64,000 nucleotides of DNA from Roseateles_B flavus (GCF_039872765.1 NZ_JBDPZC010000004.1:248001-312000), one strand, 5' to 3'; positions 28,082 through 36,982 are shown, counted from the first letter of the stretch. The notes: generated by a model from the letters alone, not told the origin. Numbers and translations: made by a program.

Positions 28082-28777
28082 TCAGGACAGGTGCTGCTCG
28101 CGCCGCACCAGCTCGCCAAAGCGCGACAGCGACGCCACGGCCATGGCCAGCGGCAGCCAGTAGCCGCGCTCGTGAAGATCGGCCACCACGGTGCCGGGCA
28201 GTGCGTCCAGGCGCTCCTCGTGGATGACGTGGAAGCCGCCGATGCGCCGGGTGCCGCCGCCTGCCACGGGCAGGTCCAGGGCCATGGGCTCCAGCAGCTC
28301 CAGGCGCAGCAGGGTGTCGATGAAAGCCGGCAGGGTCTGCAGCCCTTCGTGCAGGGCCTGCAGCACGCCGATGCGGTGTTCCAGCAGCGGCGAGAGGCCG
28401 CCCTGGGGCAGGAAGAGGGGATCGCCGTCGTGCTCGCTCAGGCGGGGGCTGTCCAGGTCGATGTGGACCACCCATTGCGTGGCGTCCCGGCCCACCATCA
28501 GCGGCTGGCGCTCCAGGGCCCAGGGCAGATGGGGCGCGTCCCAGCCCTGCGGGCCGAGGAAGAGATTGCCCGCGCCGCTGAGGCTCATCAGCGCCACCGG
28601 CTGGAAGGGCAGCTCGCCCGTGCAGGCCTGGAAGACGATGGGGAAGCAGGCCTGCAGCAGGCGGAATTCCGCCGGCACGGTGGGGACCACCGGCAGGTCG
28701 TCGCCATAGGCGCGTGAGGGCGCGGGGTCCAGGCGCAGGGCCTGGTGGCTGATGTTGTCGAGCAGGGCGGGGCGCAT
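28082..28777 (-). CDS. SapC-family protein
   Basis: 231 residues, resembling the SapC family (named for an S-layer gene cluster of Campylobacter) that recurs in TonB-receptor sugar loci. It starts with SHQALRLDPAPSRAYGD near the N-terminus, followed by VPAEFRLLQACFPIVFQ and a C-terminal block with GFHVIHEERLDALP. No signal peptide. The ATG at 28777 is 99 bases after the receptor stop; longer in-frame starts run into that gap and lack family-like residues. Function unknown. Confidence 0.82.
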   Translation of the reverse strand: MRPALLDNISHQALRLDPAPSRAYGDDLPVVPTVPAEFRLLQACFPIVFQACTGELPFQPVALMSLSGAGNLFLGPQGWDAPHLPWALERQPLMVGRDATQWVVHIDLDSPRLSEHDGDPLFLPQGGLSPLLEHRIGVLQALHEGLQTLPAFIDTLLRLELLEPMALDLPVAGGGTRRIGGFHVIHEERLDALPGTVVADLHERGYWLPLAMAVASLSRFGELVRREQHLS

Positions 28778-28876
28778 GGGCGTTCCAGGGCGGGCGTGGG
28801 CCGATGGTAGGGAGAGAGGGATCCCGCCGGGGAGGGCAGGATCCCTGAGCGGGGGGCAGAACCCCCGCGGCAACGC

Positions 28877-31873
28877 TCAGAAGGTGTAACGCGCGCCCAC
28901 CATGAAGCGGCGGCCGGTCTGCGTGACCGACTGCACCTCCAGCCGGGTGCGGCCATGCGTGCGGATCACGCCGTCGTTGAGGTTGATCGCCTCGAACTGG
29001 AAGCTCAGGTGAGGGCTGTACTTGTAGCCGATGCTGAGATCCCACTGGCCATAGGGCTCGGTGTAGGACGGGCCGGAGCCGCCGTTCACCGCCGCATTGG
29101 TGCTGTTGAGGAACTCGCCGCGCCAGTTGTAGGCCATGCGCACGCTGTAGCGGTCGTCCTCGTAGAAGCCCACCAGGTTGGCGGAGTTGCTGAGGCCCAC
29201 CAGCGCGTTCTGGTCCTGCAGGTCGTCGTCCTTGAACTTCAGGCCCGAGCGCACGTACGTGTAGTTGGCGGCCAGCCCGAAGCCGCTGCGGCCGAAGGCG
29301 TGCTGGACGTTGAGCTCCAGGCCGTTGATGTGGTCGCTGCGCTGGTTGGTGGGCACGCTGATGTTGAACACCGCCATCGGGTCGCCCGACTGACCGGCGA
29401 TGGTGCCCAGGGCGTTGCCCGAGCCATCCACGCCGGTCTTCACGATGCCCATGCGGCCGTTGTAGGTGTTCAGCAGGTAGTTGCGCACGCAGGTCAGGTC
29501 CGCTCCGCCGCAAGACGCAGCCGCTTCCTTGAACAGCGCGCCATTGATGGGCGAGGTCAGGCTGAAGGGCGTCATCGGGACCACGCTGGTGCCGATGTAG
29601 TTGCTGATGTTCTTGCGGAAGATGCCGATCGCGGCGTAGCTGCTCTTGGCGTAGTAGTACTCGGCGGAGAAGTCGAAGTTCTTGGACAGCAGCGGCTTCA
29701 GGCCCGGATTGCCCTGGTTGCCGGTGCCGCCACCGGCGCGGTACTCGGTGAGCGTCTGCCCGCCCTGGATCTTGTCCCAGCCCGGGCGGCCGATGGACTC
29801 GCCGAAGCTGGCGCGCACCTTCCACTGGCTGCTCAGCTCGGCTTCCCAGTCGATGCTGGGCAGCAGGTAGCTGTACTTGCCGGAGAGGCTGGTGAAGCCC
29901 GGCGCGCCCTTGAGGATGGCGAACTCGTTGGCCGAGACCCACTGGATGCCGGTGGCGATGGGCACCAGAGCCTGCGAGTCGACCTTGGTGCGCTCGTAGC
30001 GCAGGCCCAGGGCAGCGCTCATGGGCACGCCCCAGTCGAAGTCGGCGCTGTACTGGACGAAGGCGCTGGTGCTGCGCTCCTGCGTGCGGCGGTCGTCGTC
30101 GAAGTTGTCGGTGGCCTTGAACCACTTGTCGCTGCCGTCGGCCTTCACCGCGGCGTCGCGCACGGCGTTGAAGTCCCAGACGAAGAAGTTGTTGACCATG
30201 GCCGAGCGGTCCACCGAGCCCATGGCGCGGCTGAAGTACTGCTGGATGGTGTCGGCCTGCCAGAGGGTGTCGGCGTAGTCGCTGGGCTTGTTGTGGCCGC
30301 CCCAGTCGTTCTGCTGCACGTTGGCGAAGGCGGTGCGGTTGTTCACCTTGGTCAGGCCCACGCCGAAGTCCAGGTTGGACGCGTCCGACAGCGTGTACTT
30401 GCCCTTGATCTGCGCCTGGTCGATGGCATTGCGCATGTAGGCATTGCGGAAGGACGAGCCGGTGACCTGCATGAGGCTGGCGCTGTCCGCCGGGTTGCCG
30501 GAGAGGCCGATGCCCAGCACCGGGAACTTGCCCGAGAAGTCCACGCGGTCGCTGGCGCGGTTCTGCATGGACACGCCCAGGGCGTTGTTGGTGCCATAGG
30601 GGCTGTCGGCACCGGCGGTGGCCACGGAGTGGTGGGCGTCCAGCTCCAGCTTCAGGCGTTCCGAGGCCCGCCAGACGGCGTTGAAGCCGGTGGAGTCGTT
30701 CTTGTTCTTCGTGCCGTAGTAGGCGCCGCCCATGGCCACGTCGGCCGGGCCGTTGGTGTAGAGCTCCGAGAAGATCAGGGGCGAGGCGATGGGGCCGTCC
30801 GCCCAGGTGGTCTTGTCGTAGGCGAAGTTGAACCAGGCCGAGAGTTCGCTGCGCTTGGTGTGGATCTTGTTCTCGGAGTAGGTCTTGTCCAGCGTCAGCG
30901 TCAGGTCCTTCATCGGGCGGTACTGCAGCACCAGCTGCCCGTTGGTGCGCGTGCGCTCGATGCCGTTCATGCTGTACATGAGGTTCTGGGGCACCTCGTA
31001 CAGATCCGTCGGCTTGGGGCGGTTGGTGATCTTGCTGCCGCCGGGCTCGTTGGGCAGGGGCAGGGCCGTCCAGTCATTGGCGTTGGCCAGGTTGCCGGGC
31101 TTGCTGTACCAGCCATTGGGCACGCCAGCCTGGTTGTAGCCGGAGTTGCGCTTCTGCAGGCTGCCGCTGAGGGCGATGCCGAAGGTGCCGTCGGCAAAGA
31201 CCTGGCTGTAGATGCCCGAGAGCTCCGGCGTGTTCTGCGAGCCGGCGATCACGCCGGGCAGGCGCTTGTTGGAGTCGTCGCTGACGAGCTTGGCGCCGAA
31301 GCTGGCCACGGTCTTGGGGTTGTCCAGCGGCCGGGCGGTCTTGATGTTGATGGTGGCGCCGATGCCGCCGGTGGGGTTCTCCGAGCGGCCGGTCTTGTAG
31401 ACCTCCAGCGCCGCCACGCCTTCGGAGGCGAGGTTGGCGAAGTCGAAGGAGCGGGCGTTGGAGGCCGTGGTGTCGGCCAGGTTGGCGGCCGGCATCTGGC
31501 GGCCGTTGAGCAGGACCAGATTGAAGTCGGGGCCCACGCCGCGCACCGTCACCCGCGAGCCCTCGCCGTTGGCGCGGTCGATGGACACGCCGGCGATGCG
31601 CTGCATGGACTCGGCCAGGTTGGTGTCCGGGAACTTGCCGATGTCCTCGGCCACGATGCCGTCCACCACGCCCTGCGCCTTGCGCTTGAGGTCCAGGGAG
31701 CTGTCCAGGCTCTTGCGGATGCCGGTGATCACGACGGTGTCCAGCTGCGCCCCCTCGTCCTTCTTGGCAGGCTCGGCCGTCTGGGCCTGCAGGGTCGGGG
31801 CGATGAGAACGGCGCAGGCGGCGGCCAGCCGGCTCAAGGGCACGAGATGGCGGCGGCGCAGGTTGCGGGTCAT
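28877..31873 (-). CDS. TonB-dependent outer-membrane receptor
   Basis: 998 residues. A signal peptide ends near residue 30 (TLQA). A short TonB-box-like stretch (DTVVITG, about 44-50) and the plug domain follow (SLDSSLDLKRKAQGVVDGIV, NLVLLNGRQMP). The barrel ends in the usual aromatic terminus (GARYTF). This size and plug sequence fit the Caulobacter/Xanthomonas-type receptors that import oligosaccharides; beta-glucan fragments are the likely cargo from context. A perfect operator palindrome lies 58 bases upstream. First gene of the operon with SapC, cupin and halogenase. Confidence 0.95.
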   Translation of the reverse strand: MTRNLRRRHLVPLSRLAAACAVLIAPTLQAQTAEPAKKDEGAQLDTVVITGIRKSLDSSLDLKRKAQGVVDGIVAEDIGKFPDTNLAESMQRIAGVSIDRANGEGSRVTVRGVGPDFNLVLLNGRQMPAANLADTTASNARSFDFANLASEGVAALEVYKTGRSENPTGGIGATINIKTARPLDNPKTVASFGAKLVSDDSNKRLPGVIAGSQNTPELSGIYSQVFADGTFGIALSGSLQKRNSGYNQAGVPNGWYSKPGNLANANDWTALPLPNEPGGSKITNRPKPTDLYEVPQNLMYSMNGIERTRTNGQLVLQYRPMKDLTLTLDKTYSENKIHTKRSELSAWFNFAYDKTTWADGPIASPLIFSELYTNGPADVAMGGAYYGTKNKNDSTGFNAVWRASERLKLELDAHHSVATAGADSPYGTNNALGVSMQNRASDRVDFSGKFPVLGIGLSGNPADSASLMQVTGSSFRNAYMRNAIDQAQIKGKYTLSDASNLDFGVGLTKVNNRTAFANVQQNDWGGHNKPSDYADTLWQADTIQQYFSRAMGSVDRSAMVNNFFVWDFNAVRDAAVKADGSDKWFKATDNFDDDRRTQERSTSAFVQYSADFDWGVPMSAALGLRYERTKVDSQALVPIATGIQWVSANEFAILKGAPGFTSLSGKYSYLLPSIDWEAELSSQWKVRASFGESIGRPGWDKIQGGQTLTEYRAGGGTGNQGNPGLKPLLSKNFDFSAEYYYAKSSYAAIGIFRKNISNYIGTSVVPMTPFSLTSPINGALFKEAAASCGGADLTCVRNYLLNTYNGRMGIVKTGVDGSGNALGTIAGQSGDPMAVFNISVPTNQRSDHINGLELNVQHAFGRSGFGLAANYTYVRSGLKFKDDDLQDQNALVGLSNSANLVGFYEDDRYSVRMAYNWRGEFLNSTNAAVNGGSGPSYTEPYGQWDLSIGYKYSPHLSFQFEAINLNDGVIRTHGRTRLEVQSVTQTGRRFMVGARYTF

Positions 31874-31931
31874 GGGTCTGTCTCCTGGTGGTATTGGTGT
31901 GGCAGCAGGGGCGCTTCGAACCCTGCTGCAT

Positions 31932-31945
31932 TGAAAGCGCTTTCA
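31932..31945. promoter_or_regulatory. LacI-family operator upstream of TonB receptor
   Basis: TGAAAGCGCTTTCA, identical to the site before the ABC operon, 58 bases before the receptor start codon. Confidence 0.85.
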
Positions 31946-32076
31946 AATAGTAGCGCCAGCCACCAAGCGGTGTGACCTAGGCATCACCCTAATACGAATG
32001 TGCTGCCCTGCAGCAAAGCAACAGCGGCCCGGGAAAGCCGGCTGTGGCGGACTGAAACCGATTTCTGGCGGCGTCT

Positions 32077-33126
32077 TCAGCGCCCGGCGCCGCGGGCCAG
32101 GGCGGCCACAGAGTCGCGCTCCACGAGGCGGGGCTCGGGCAGCTTCAGCGTGGGCTTGCCCCCGGCCAGCATCTCCAGCAGGGCCTGGGCGGTGAGCCGA
32201 CCCAGCTCCAGGCTGGCCTGGTGCACCGTGGTGAGGGGCGGGGTCATGTGCGTGGCCAGGGCCAGGTCGTCAAAGCCCACCAGGGAGATGTCTTGCGGCA
32301 CGCGCAGGCCGGCCTTGTGCAGGGCCACGGCGGCGCCCATGGCCATCTGGTCATTGGCGGCGAAGAGGGCGGTGAAGCGATGCGGGCTGGCCAGCAGGCG
32401 CTCGGCCGCCTGGCGGCCGCCTTCCTCCAGGTAGTTGCCGCATTCCACCAGGGCCGGGCGGAGGGGGATGCCGGCCGCCTCCAGCGCGGCCTGGTAGCCG
32501 GCGAGGCGCTCGCGGGCGTCGGAGTGGCTCTGGTCACCGCCGATGTGGGCGATGTCCCGGTGGCCCCGCGCGATCAGGTGCTGGGTGGCCAGGCGCGCAC
32601 CCTCGCGGTGGTCGTAGTCCATGGCGTAGACATTGGGCGCCTTGATGCTGCGCCCCGTCACCACCGTGGGCACCTGCTTGGCCAGCTGGCGCAGCGCGGC
32701 GTCGCCCACCCGGCCATTGAGGATGATCATGCCGTCCACGCGGCGGCCCATCAGGGTGTCGATGCAGCGCTGCTCCACCTCCACGTCCCAGTGGCCGCTG
32801 ACGAAGAGGGCGCTGTAGTGCGCCTCGCTGAGCGTCTCCTCGATGCCGCGCATGGCGACGCCGAAGAAGGGGCTGTCGATGAACTGGGTGATCACCCCGA
32901 TGCTCATCGTGCGCCCGCCTGCCAGGCCGCGCGCAATCGGGTTGGGCACGAAGCCCAGTTCGGCGATGGCGCGGTCCACCGCCGCCTTCTTCTCCGCGCT
33001 CACCACCGCCGTGCCGTTGAGGATGCGAGACACGGTGCTGGGCGACACGCCGCTGGCCTCGGCCACCATGCCGAGCGTGACGGGACCGGCCTTGCGGGCC
33101 GAGGGCGGAGCGGGGGTTCGAGCCAT
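32077..33126 (-). CDS. LacI-family transcriptional regulator of the glucan locus
   Basis: 349 residues. The N-terminal helix-turn-helix (about 16-40: VTLGMVAEASGVSPSTVSRILNG) and hinge helix (PNPIARGLAGG) are typical, followed by a periplasmic-binding-protein-like effector domain (DYDHREGARLATQHLI, FAANDQMAMGA, LVGFDD). It is the only LacI-type regulator in the window and borders the locus whose promoters carry LacI-type palindromes, so it is the likely repressor. A half-conserved site overlaps its own upstream region, suggesting autoregulation. The ligand is probably a glucan sugar. Confidence 0.93.
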   Translation of the reverse strand: MARTPAPPSARKAGPVTLGMVAEASGVSPSTVSRILNGTAVVSAEKKAAVDRAIAELGFVPNPIARGLAGGRTMSIGVITQFIDSPFFGVAMRGIEETLSEAHYSALFVSGHWDVEVEQRCIDTLMGRRVDGMIILNGRVGDAALRQLAKQVPTVVTGRSIKAPNVYAMDYDHREGARLATQHLIARGHRDIAHIGGDQSHSDARERLAGYQAALEAAGIPLRPALVECGNYLEEGGRQAAERLLASPHRFTALFAANDQMAMGAAVALHKAGLRVPQDISLVGFDDLALATHMTPPLTTVHQASLELGRLTAQALLEMLAGGKPTLKLPEPRLVERDSVAALARGAGR

Positions 33127-33139
33127 GGGCGGAGCGCTA

Positions 33140-33153
33140 TGAAAGCGTTTGCG
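33140..33153. promoter_or_regulatory. Degenerate LacI-type operator at the regulator promoter
   Basis: TGAAAGCGTTTGCG matches the left half and centre of TGAAAGCGCTTTCA but not the right half. It lies 14 bases before the regulator's start codon. Confidence 0.45.
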
Positions 33154-33284
33154 TGAAGGTTTGCGCGAGTGTAAGGGCAGCGTTCGGCGTGCGCGCCAGG
33201 CCCCGCGCGCCTCGTGGCGGGCACTGCGGGAAAGTCCTCAAACCGGGCGTGCGCAGTTCATCCAGCACTTTTAGTGCGATCTGC

Positions 33285-33312
33285 AAGTCCTTATTTTTGA
33301 AGGACTTTTTTT
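33285..33312 (+). terminator. Plus-strand intrinsic terminator upstream of mraZ
   Basis: AAGTCCTT pairs with AAGGACTT around a 7-base loop, followed by seven T. It is oriented to stop plus-strand transcription, yet no plus-strand gene lies upstream; the regulator is on the other strand. Confidence 0.75.
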
Positions 33313-33376
33313 CTGAGTCGCGCTGCTGAAATCAACTGTAAGTGATTGATTTCATTGGACTTTTTTCCGATTTTCC

Positions 33377-33405
33377 TTGACCTGGCTGAAGTCGGTTAGT
33401 AAAGT
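33377..33405 (+). promoter_or_regulatory. Likely promoter of the dcw cluster (mraZ)
   Basis: TTGACC (33377-33382) and TAAAGT (33400-33405) are 17 bases apart and match sigma-70 -35 and -10 hexamers well. Transcription would begin near 33412. Confidence 0.65.
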
Positions 33406-33439
33406 GGGAGAAATTGTCAGATTGTGGGCCGCTGTGGCG
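33404..33439 (+). promoter_or_regulatory. MraZ-binding repeats
   Basis: GTGGGA (33404), a weaker TTGTCA (33414), GTGGGC (33424) and GTGGCG (33434) repeat with exact 10-base spacing. This is the arrangement known for MraZ operators (GTGGGN repeats). They overlap the -10 and transcription start, so MraZ should repress its own cluster. Confidence 0.7.
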
Positions 33440-33445
33440 AATTAC

Positions 33446-33874
33446 GTGTTTCAAGGGGCGAGTGCCTTGGCGATGGACGCCAAGGGGCGCTTGACCGTCC
33501 CTACACGCCACCGCGAGCTGCTGCAGGGCCTGTGCAATGGCCAGCTGACCATCACCAAGCATCCCGAGGGTTGCCTGATGGTCTTCCCCCGCCCCGCCTG
33601 GGAAACCTTCCGTGACCGCATCGCCGCGCTGCCCATGTCGGCCGCCGGCTGGAAGCGCGTCTTCCTGGGCAATGCCCAGGACGTCGAGATCGACAGCGCC
33701 GCCCGCGTGCTGATCGCCCCTGAACTCCGTGCCAGCGCCAGCCTCCAGAAGGACGTGATGCTGCTGGGCATGGGCAGCCACTTCGAGCTCTGGGACGCCG
33801 CGGCCTATGCCGCGCACGAGGCCCAGGTCATGCAATCCGAGCTGCCGGACGCGCTCAAGGACTTCAGCTTCTGA
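33446..33874 (+). CDS. mraZ: Transcriptional regulator MraZ
   Basis: 142 residues, first gene of the dcw cluster. Two SpoVT/AbrB-like half-domains are visible: VFQGASALAMDAKGRLTVPTRHRELL (read in two parts) and AQDVEIDSAARVLIAPELR. MraZ forms rings that bind GTGGGN repeats in its own promoter. The GTG at 33446 matches the usual family start (xFQGASAL); a GTG at 33434 is in frame but falls inside the last binding repeat. No strong ribosome site precedes either. Confidence 0.92.
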   Translation: MFQGASALAMDAKGRLTVPTRHRELLQGLCNGQLTITKHPEGCLMVFPRPAWETFRDRIAALPMSAAGWKRVFLGNAQDVEIDSAARVLIAPELRASASLQKDVMLLGMGSHFELWDAAAYAAHEAQVMQSELPDALKDFSF

Positions 33875-33876
33875 TC

Positions 33877-34899
33877 ATGAGCGCCCCCACCCCCACCCCT
33901 ACCGTCACCCCCGAGCCCTTCAAGCACACGACCGTCCTGCTGTACGAGACGGTCGAGGGCGTGCTGCACCAGCCGGACGGCATCTATGTGGACGGCACCT
34001 TCGGCCGCGGCGGCCATTCGCGCCTGCTGCTGAGCCGGCTGGGGCCGGGCGGCAGGCTCATCGCCATCGACCGGGACCCCGAGGCCATCGCGGCCGCCAC
34101 TTCAGGCGAGACGCGGGTCGAGGACCCGCGTTTTTGCATCTGCCACGCGCCCTTCGCGCAGATGGCGGCCGAGCTGGAGCGCATCGGTGTGCACGCCATC
34201 GACGGCCTGATGCTGGACCTGGGCGTCTCCAGCCCCCAGATTGACAACCCCGAGCGCGGTTTCAGCTTCCGTTTCGACGGCCCGCTGGACATGCGCATGG
34301 ACACGACCCGCGGCGAGAGTGCCGCGGATTTCCTGGCCCGTGCCGACGAGCGCCAGATTGCTGAGGTGATACGCGACTATGGCGAAGAACGGTTTGCTCT
34401 CCCGATTGCAAAGGCGCTTGTTGCTCGCCGGGAAGGCGGGAGCCCTGTTCGAACAACCGCCGAGCTTTCCAAAGTCGTGGCTGGTGCGGTCAAAACCCGC
34501 GAACCGGGCCAGGACCCTGCAACGCGCACATTTCAGGCTCTACGGATACTCGTCAACGCCGAGCTTGAGGAGCTCGAGCAGGGTCTGAACTCGGCCCTGC
34601 GCCTGCTGCGCCCGGGCGGCCGCCTGGCGGTGATCAGCTTCCACTCGCTGGAAGACCGCATCGTCAAGAACTTCATCGCCCAGCACAGCAAGGACGTGGT
34701 CGACCGCCGCGCCATGTTCGCCGCGCCCAAGCCCCTGGTGCTCAAGGCCCTGGGTCGCATCAAGCCCAGCGAGGCCGAGGTGAAGGCCAACCCGCGCTCG
34801 CGCTCCGCCATCCTGCGCGTGGCCGAGCGCACGGATGCGCCTCTGGTCGAGGCGCCCGCCGCCCCGCCCAGGCCGGCCAAGCGCAAGGGAGGCCGCTGA
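33877..34899 (+). CDS. rsmH: 16S rRNA (cytosine-1402-N4) methyltransferase
   Basis: 340-residue SAM-dependent enzyme (formerly MraW) that methylates 16S rRNA in the decoding centre. SAM-binding DGTFGRGGHS and DLGVSSPQID, plus the conserved ATRTFQALRI, are present. Starts two bases after mraZ. Bases about 34350-34590 use codons very unlike the rest (ATA, CTA, CGA, CTT, GTT), although the protein stays conserved. Confidence 0.96.
   Translation: MSAPTPTPTVTPEPFKHTTVLLYETVEGVLHQPDGIYVDGTFGRGGHSRLLLSRLGPGGRLIAIDRDPEAIAAATSGETRVEDPRFCICHAPFAQMAAELERIGVHAIDGLMLDLGVSSPQIDNPERGFSFRFDGPLDMRMDTTRGESAADFLARADERQIAEVIRDYGEERFALPIAKALVARREGGSPVRTTAELSKVVAGAVKTREPGQDPATRTFQALRILVNAELEELEQGLNSALRLLRPGGRLAVISFHSLEDRIVKNFIAQHSKDVVDRRAMFAAPKPLVLKALGRIKPSEAEVKANPRSRSAILRVAERTDAPLVEAPAAPPRPAKRKGGR
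34350..34590 (+). other. Patch of atypical codon usage in rsmH
   Basis: Between two stretches of near-uniform GGC/CTG/GTG/GCC codons, about 80 codons use ATA twice, CTA, CGA, and many CTT, GTT, GCT and GCA codons. Seen by reading; it suggests a recombined segment. Confidence 0.6.
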
Positions 34900-35201
34900 T
34901 GTGGTCTCGCATCACGCTGGTGTTGTTGGCTGCGGTGATGATTTCGGGCTACTACCTGGTGCGCAGCAGCTATGAGGCGCGCCGTCTCTTCACCGAGGTC
35001 GACCGTGCCCAGAACGAGGGCCGCAAGCTGGAGGCCGACCACCAGCGCCTGCTGGCCGAGCGCCACGCCCAGGCCACGAACCTGCGCGTCGAGCAGGTCG
35101 CCCGCGAGCGCCTGAAGATGCGCGCCGTCTCGCCGGCCATCACCCAGACCGTCGAGCTGGGCGGCCGGGCCGCCTCCGCCGCCGCCGGAGGCCAGCCATG
35201 A
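34899..35201 (+). CDS. ftsL: Cell division protein FtsL
   Basis: 100-residue bitopic division protein of the FtsQLB complex. One N-terminal membrane helix (ITLVLLAAVMISGYYLV), then a periplasmic coiled coil (SYEARRLFTEVDRAQNEGRKLEADHQ region). The ATG overlaps the rsmH stop (TGATG). Small size and position identify it more than sequence does. Confidence 0.92.
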   Translation: MWSRITLVLLAAVMISGYYLVRSSYEARRLFTEVDRAQNEGRKLEADHQRLLAERHAQATNLRVEQVARERLKMRAVSPAITQTVELGGRAASAAAGGQP

Positions 35202-36979
35202 GCGCCAAGCGCCCGGTGGGCAATGCCCTGAGCCCGCGCGGCGTCAACTACGCCACCAGCCCGCTGCTGGCGGCCAAGACGCCGCCCTGGCGCTCGCGTT
35301 TCCTCGTCGCGCTGGTGGGCCTGGCCTTTGCCGGCCTGCTGGGGCGTGCTGTCTACGTGCAGCTGGTCGCCCAGGACTTCTTCCAGCGCCAGGGCGAGGC
35401 CCGCTACGCCCACACCCTGGAGCTGCCCGCCAGCCGCGGCCAGATCAAGGACCGCAGCGGCCAGGTGCTGGCCTCCAGCGTGGCCGTGCCCTCCATCTGG
35501 GCCTTCCCCAAGGACGTCGACACCGACCCCGACAAGCGCCGCGAGCTGGCTCGCATCCTCAAGGTCAGCCCGCAGGAACTCGACAAGCGCCTGGATCCGT
35601 CCAACCGCTTCGTCTTCCTGCGCCGCCAGGCCGACGACGACACCGCCGCCAAGATCAAGGCCCTGAACCTCAAGGGCATCTTCCAGGACCGCGAGTACAA
35701 GCGCCAGTACCCGGAAGGCGAGTCGGCCGCGCACATCGTGGGTTTCACCAACCTGGAAGAGCGCGGCCAGGAGGGCATCGAGCTGGCCTTCCAGAAGGAG
35801 CTGCAGGGCCGCGACGGCAGTCGCGCCGTGGTCAAGGACCGCCTGGGCCGTGTGGTCGAGGACATGGGCGAGCGGGTGCCGGCCAGCAATGGCCGCGACA
35901 TCCAGCTCTCCATCGACGCCAAGGTGCAGTTCTTCGCCTACCAGCGCATCCGCGACGCCGTGGCCGAGCACCGCGCCAAGGCCGGCTCGGTGGTGGTGCT
36001 GGACGTGCAGACCGGCGAGGTCCTGGCCCTGGCCAACTGGCCCAGCTACAACCCGGCCGACCGCCAGAACCTGCTGGGCGAGCAACTGCGCAACCGCGCG
36101 CTGACCGATGTCTTCGAGCCCGGCTCGACGATGAAGCCCTTCACCATCGGCCTGGCCCTGGAGACCGGCCGCGTGCGCCCGGACACCGTCATCAACACCG
36201 CCCGCGGCGCCGTGATGATCGCCGGCTGGTCCCCCACGGACGTCCACCCCTATGGCGACCTCACCGTCGCCCAGGTGATCCAGAAGTCCAGCAACGTCGG
36301 CACGGCCAAGATCGCCATGCAGATGCCGGCCCGCGAGATGCACGAGATGTTCACCGCCATCGGCCTGGGCCAGCGTCCGCAGCTGGAGTTCCCCGGCGCG
36401 ATGACCGGCAAGCTGCGGCCCTACAAGAGCTGGCGGCCCATCGAACAGGCCACCATGAGCTACGGCTACGGCCTCTCGGCCTCGCTGTTCCAGCTGGCCC
36501 GCGCCTACACCACCTTCGCCCGCGACGGCGAGGTGATCCCCGTCACCATCATGAAGCGCGCCAGCAGCGAGCCCGTCAGCGGCCTGCGCGTCTTCAAGCC
36601 CGAGGTCGCCCAGCAGGTGCGCGCCATGCTGCAGACGGCCGCCGCGCCGGGCGGCACGGCGCCGGCGGCCATGGTCCCGGGCTACAGCATCGGCGGCAAG
36701 TCCGGCACCGCGCACAAGCAGGAAGGCAAGGGCTATGCCGGCCACAAGTACCGCTCGTGGTTCGTCGGGCTGGCGCCCATCAGCAAGCCGCGCATCGTGG
36801 TCGCGGTGATGGTGGACGAGCCCAGCAACGGCGTCTATTTCGGCGGCGCCGTGGCTGCCCCGGTCTTCAGCCAGGTCGTGGCCCAGACCCTGCGCCTGAT
36901 GGGCGTGGCGCCGGACCTGGATGTCAAAACACAGATCGTCGCGAGCCAGAAGCTCGAGGCGGTGGAAGAGAGCTTCTGA
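35198..36979 (+). CDS. ftsI: Peptidoglycan transpeptidase FtsI (PBP3)
   Basis: 593-residue class B penicillin-binding protein that crosslinks septal peptidoglycan. One membrane anchor (about 33-52), the pedestal domain, and a transpeptidase domain with the active Ser310 in PGSTMKP, the second motif SSNVG, and KSGTAHK. ATGA overlap with ftsL. Works with FtsW, encoded downstream. Confidence 0.97.
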   Translation: MSAKRPVGNALSPRGVNYATSPLLAAKTPPWRSRFLVALVGLAFAGLLGRAVYVQLVAQDFFQRQGEARYAHTLELPASRGQIKDRSGQVLASSVAVPSIWAFPKDVDTDPDKRRELARILKVSPQELDKRLDPSNRFVFLRRQADDDTAAKIKALNLKGIFQDREYKRQYPEGESAAHIVGFTNLEERGQEGIELAFQKELQGRDGSRAVVKDRLGRVVEDMGERVPASNGRDIQLSIDAKVQFFAYQRIRDAVAEHRAKAGSVVVLDVQTGEVLALANWPSYNPADRQNLLGEQLRNRALTDVFEPGSTMKPFTIGLALETGRVRPDTVINTARGAVMIAGWSPTDVHPYGDLTVAQVIQKSSNVGTAKIAMQMPAREMHEMFTAIGLGQRPQLEFPGAMTGKLRPYKSWRPIEQATMSYGYGLSASLFQLARAYTTFARDGEVIPVTIMKRASSEPVSGLRVFKPEVAQQVRAMLQTAAAPGGTAPAAMVPGYSIGGKSGTAHKQEGKGYAGHKYRSWFVGLAPISKPRIVVAVMVDEPSNGVYFGGAVAAPVFSQVVAQTLRLMGVAPDLDVKTQIVASQKLEAVEESF

Positions 36980-36982
36980 GCC

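Noticed and set aside
28955..31975. A 1006-codon open frame on the plus strand opposite the TonB receptor
   Set aside because: Long antisense frames are expected in GC-rich genes. The product is a low-complexity His/Val/Ala/Gly-rich sequence, while the minus strand encodes a complete receptor.
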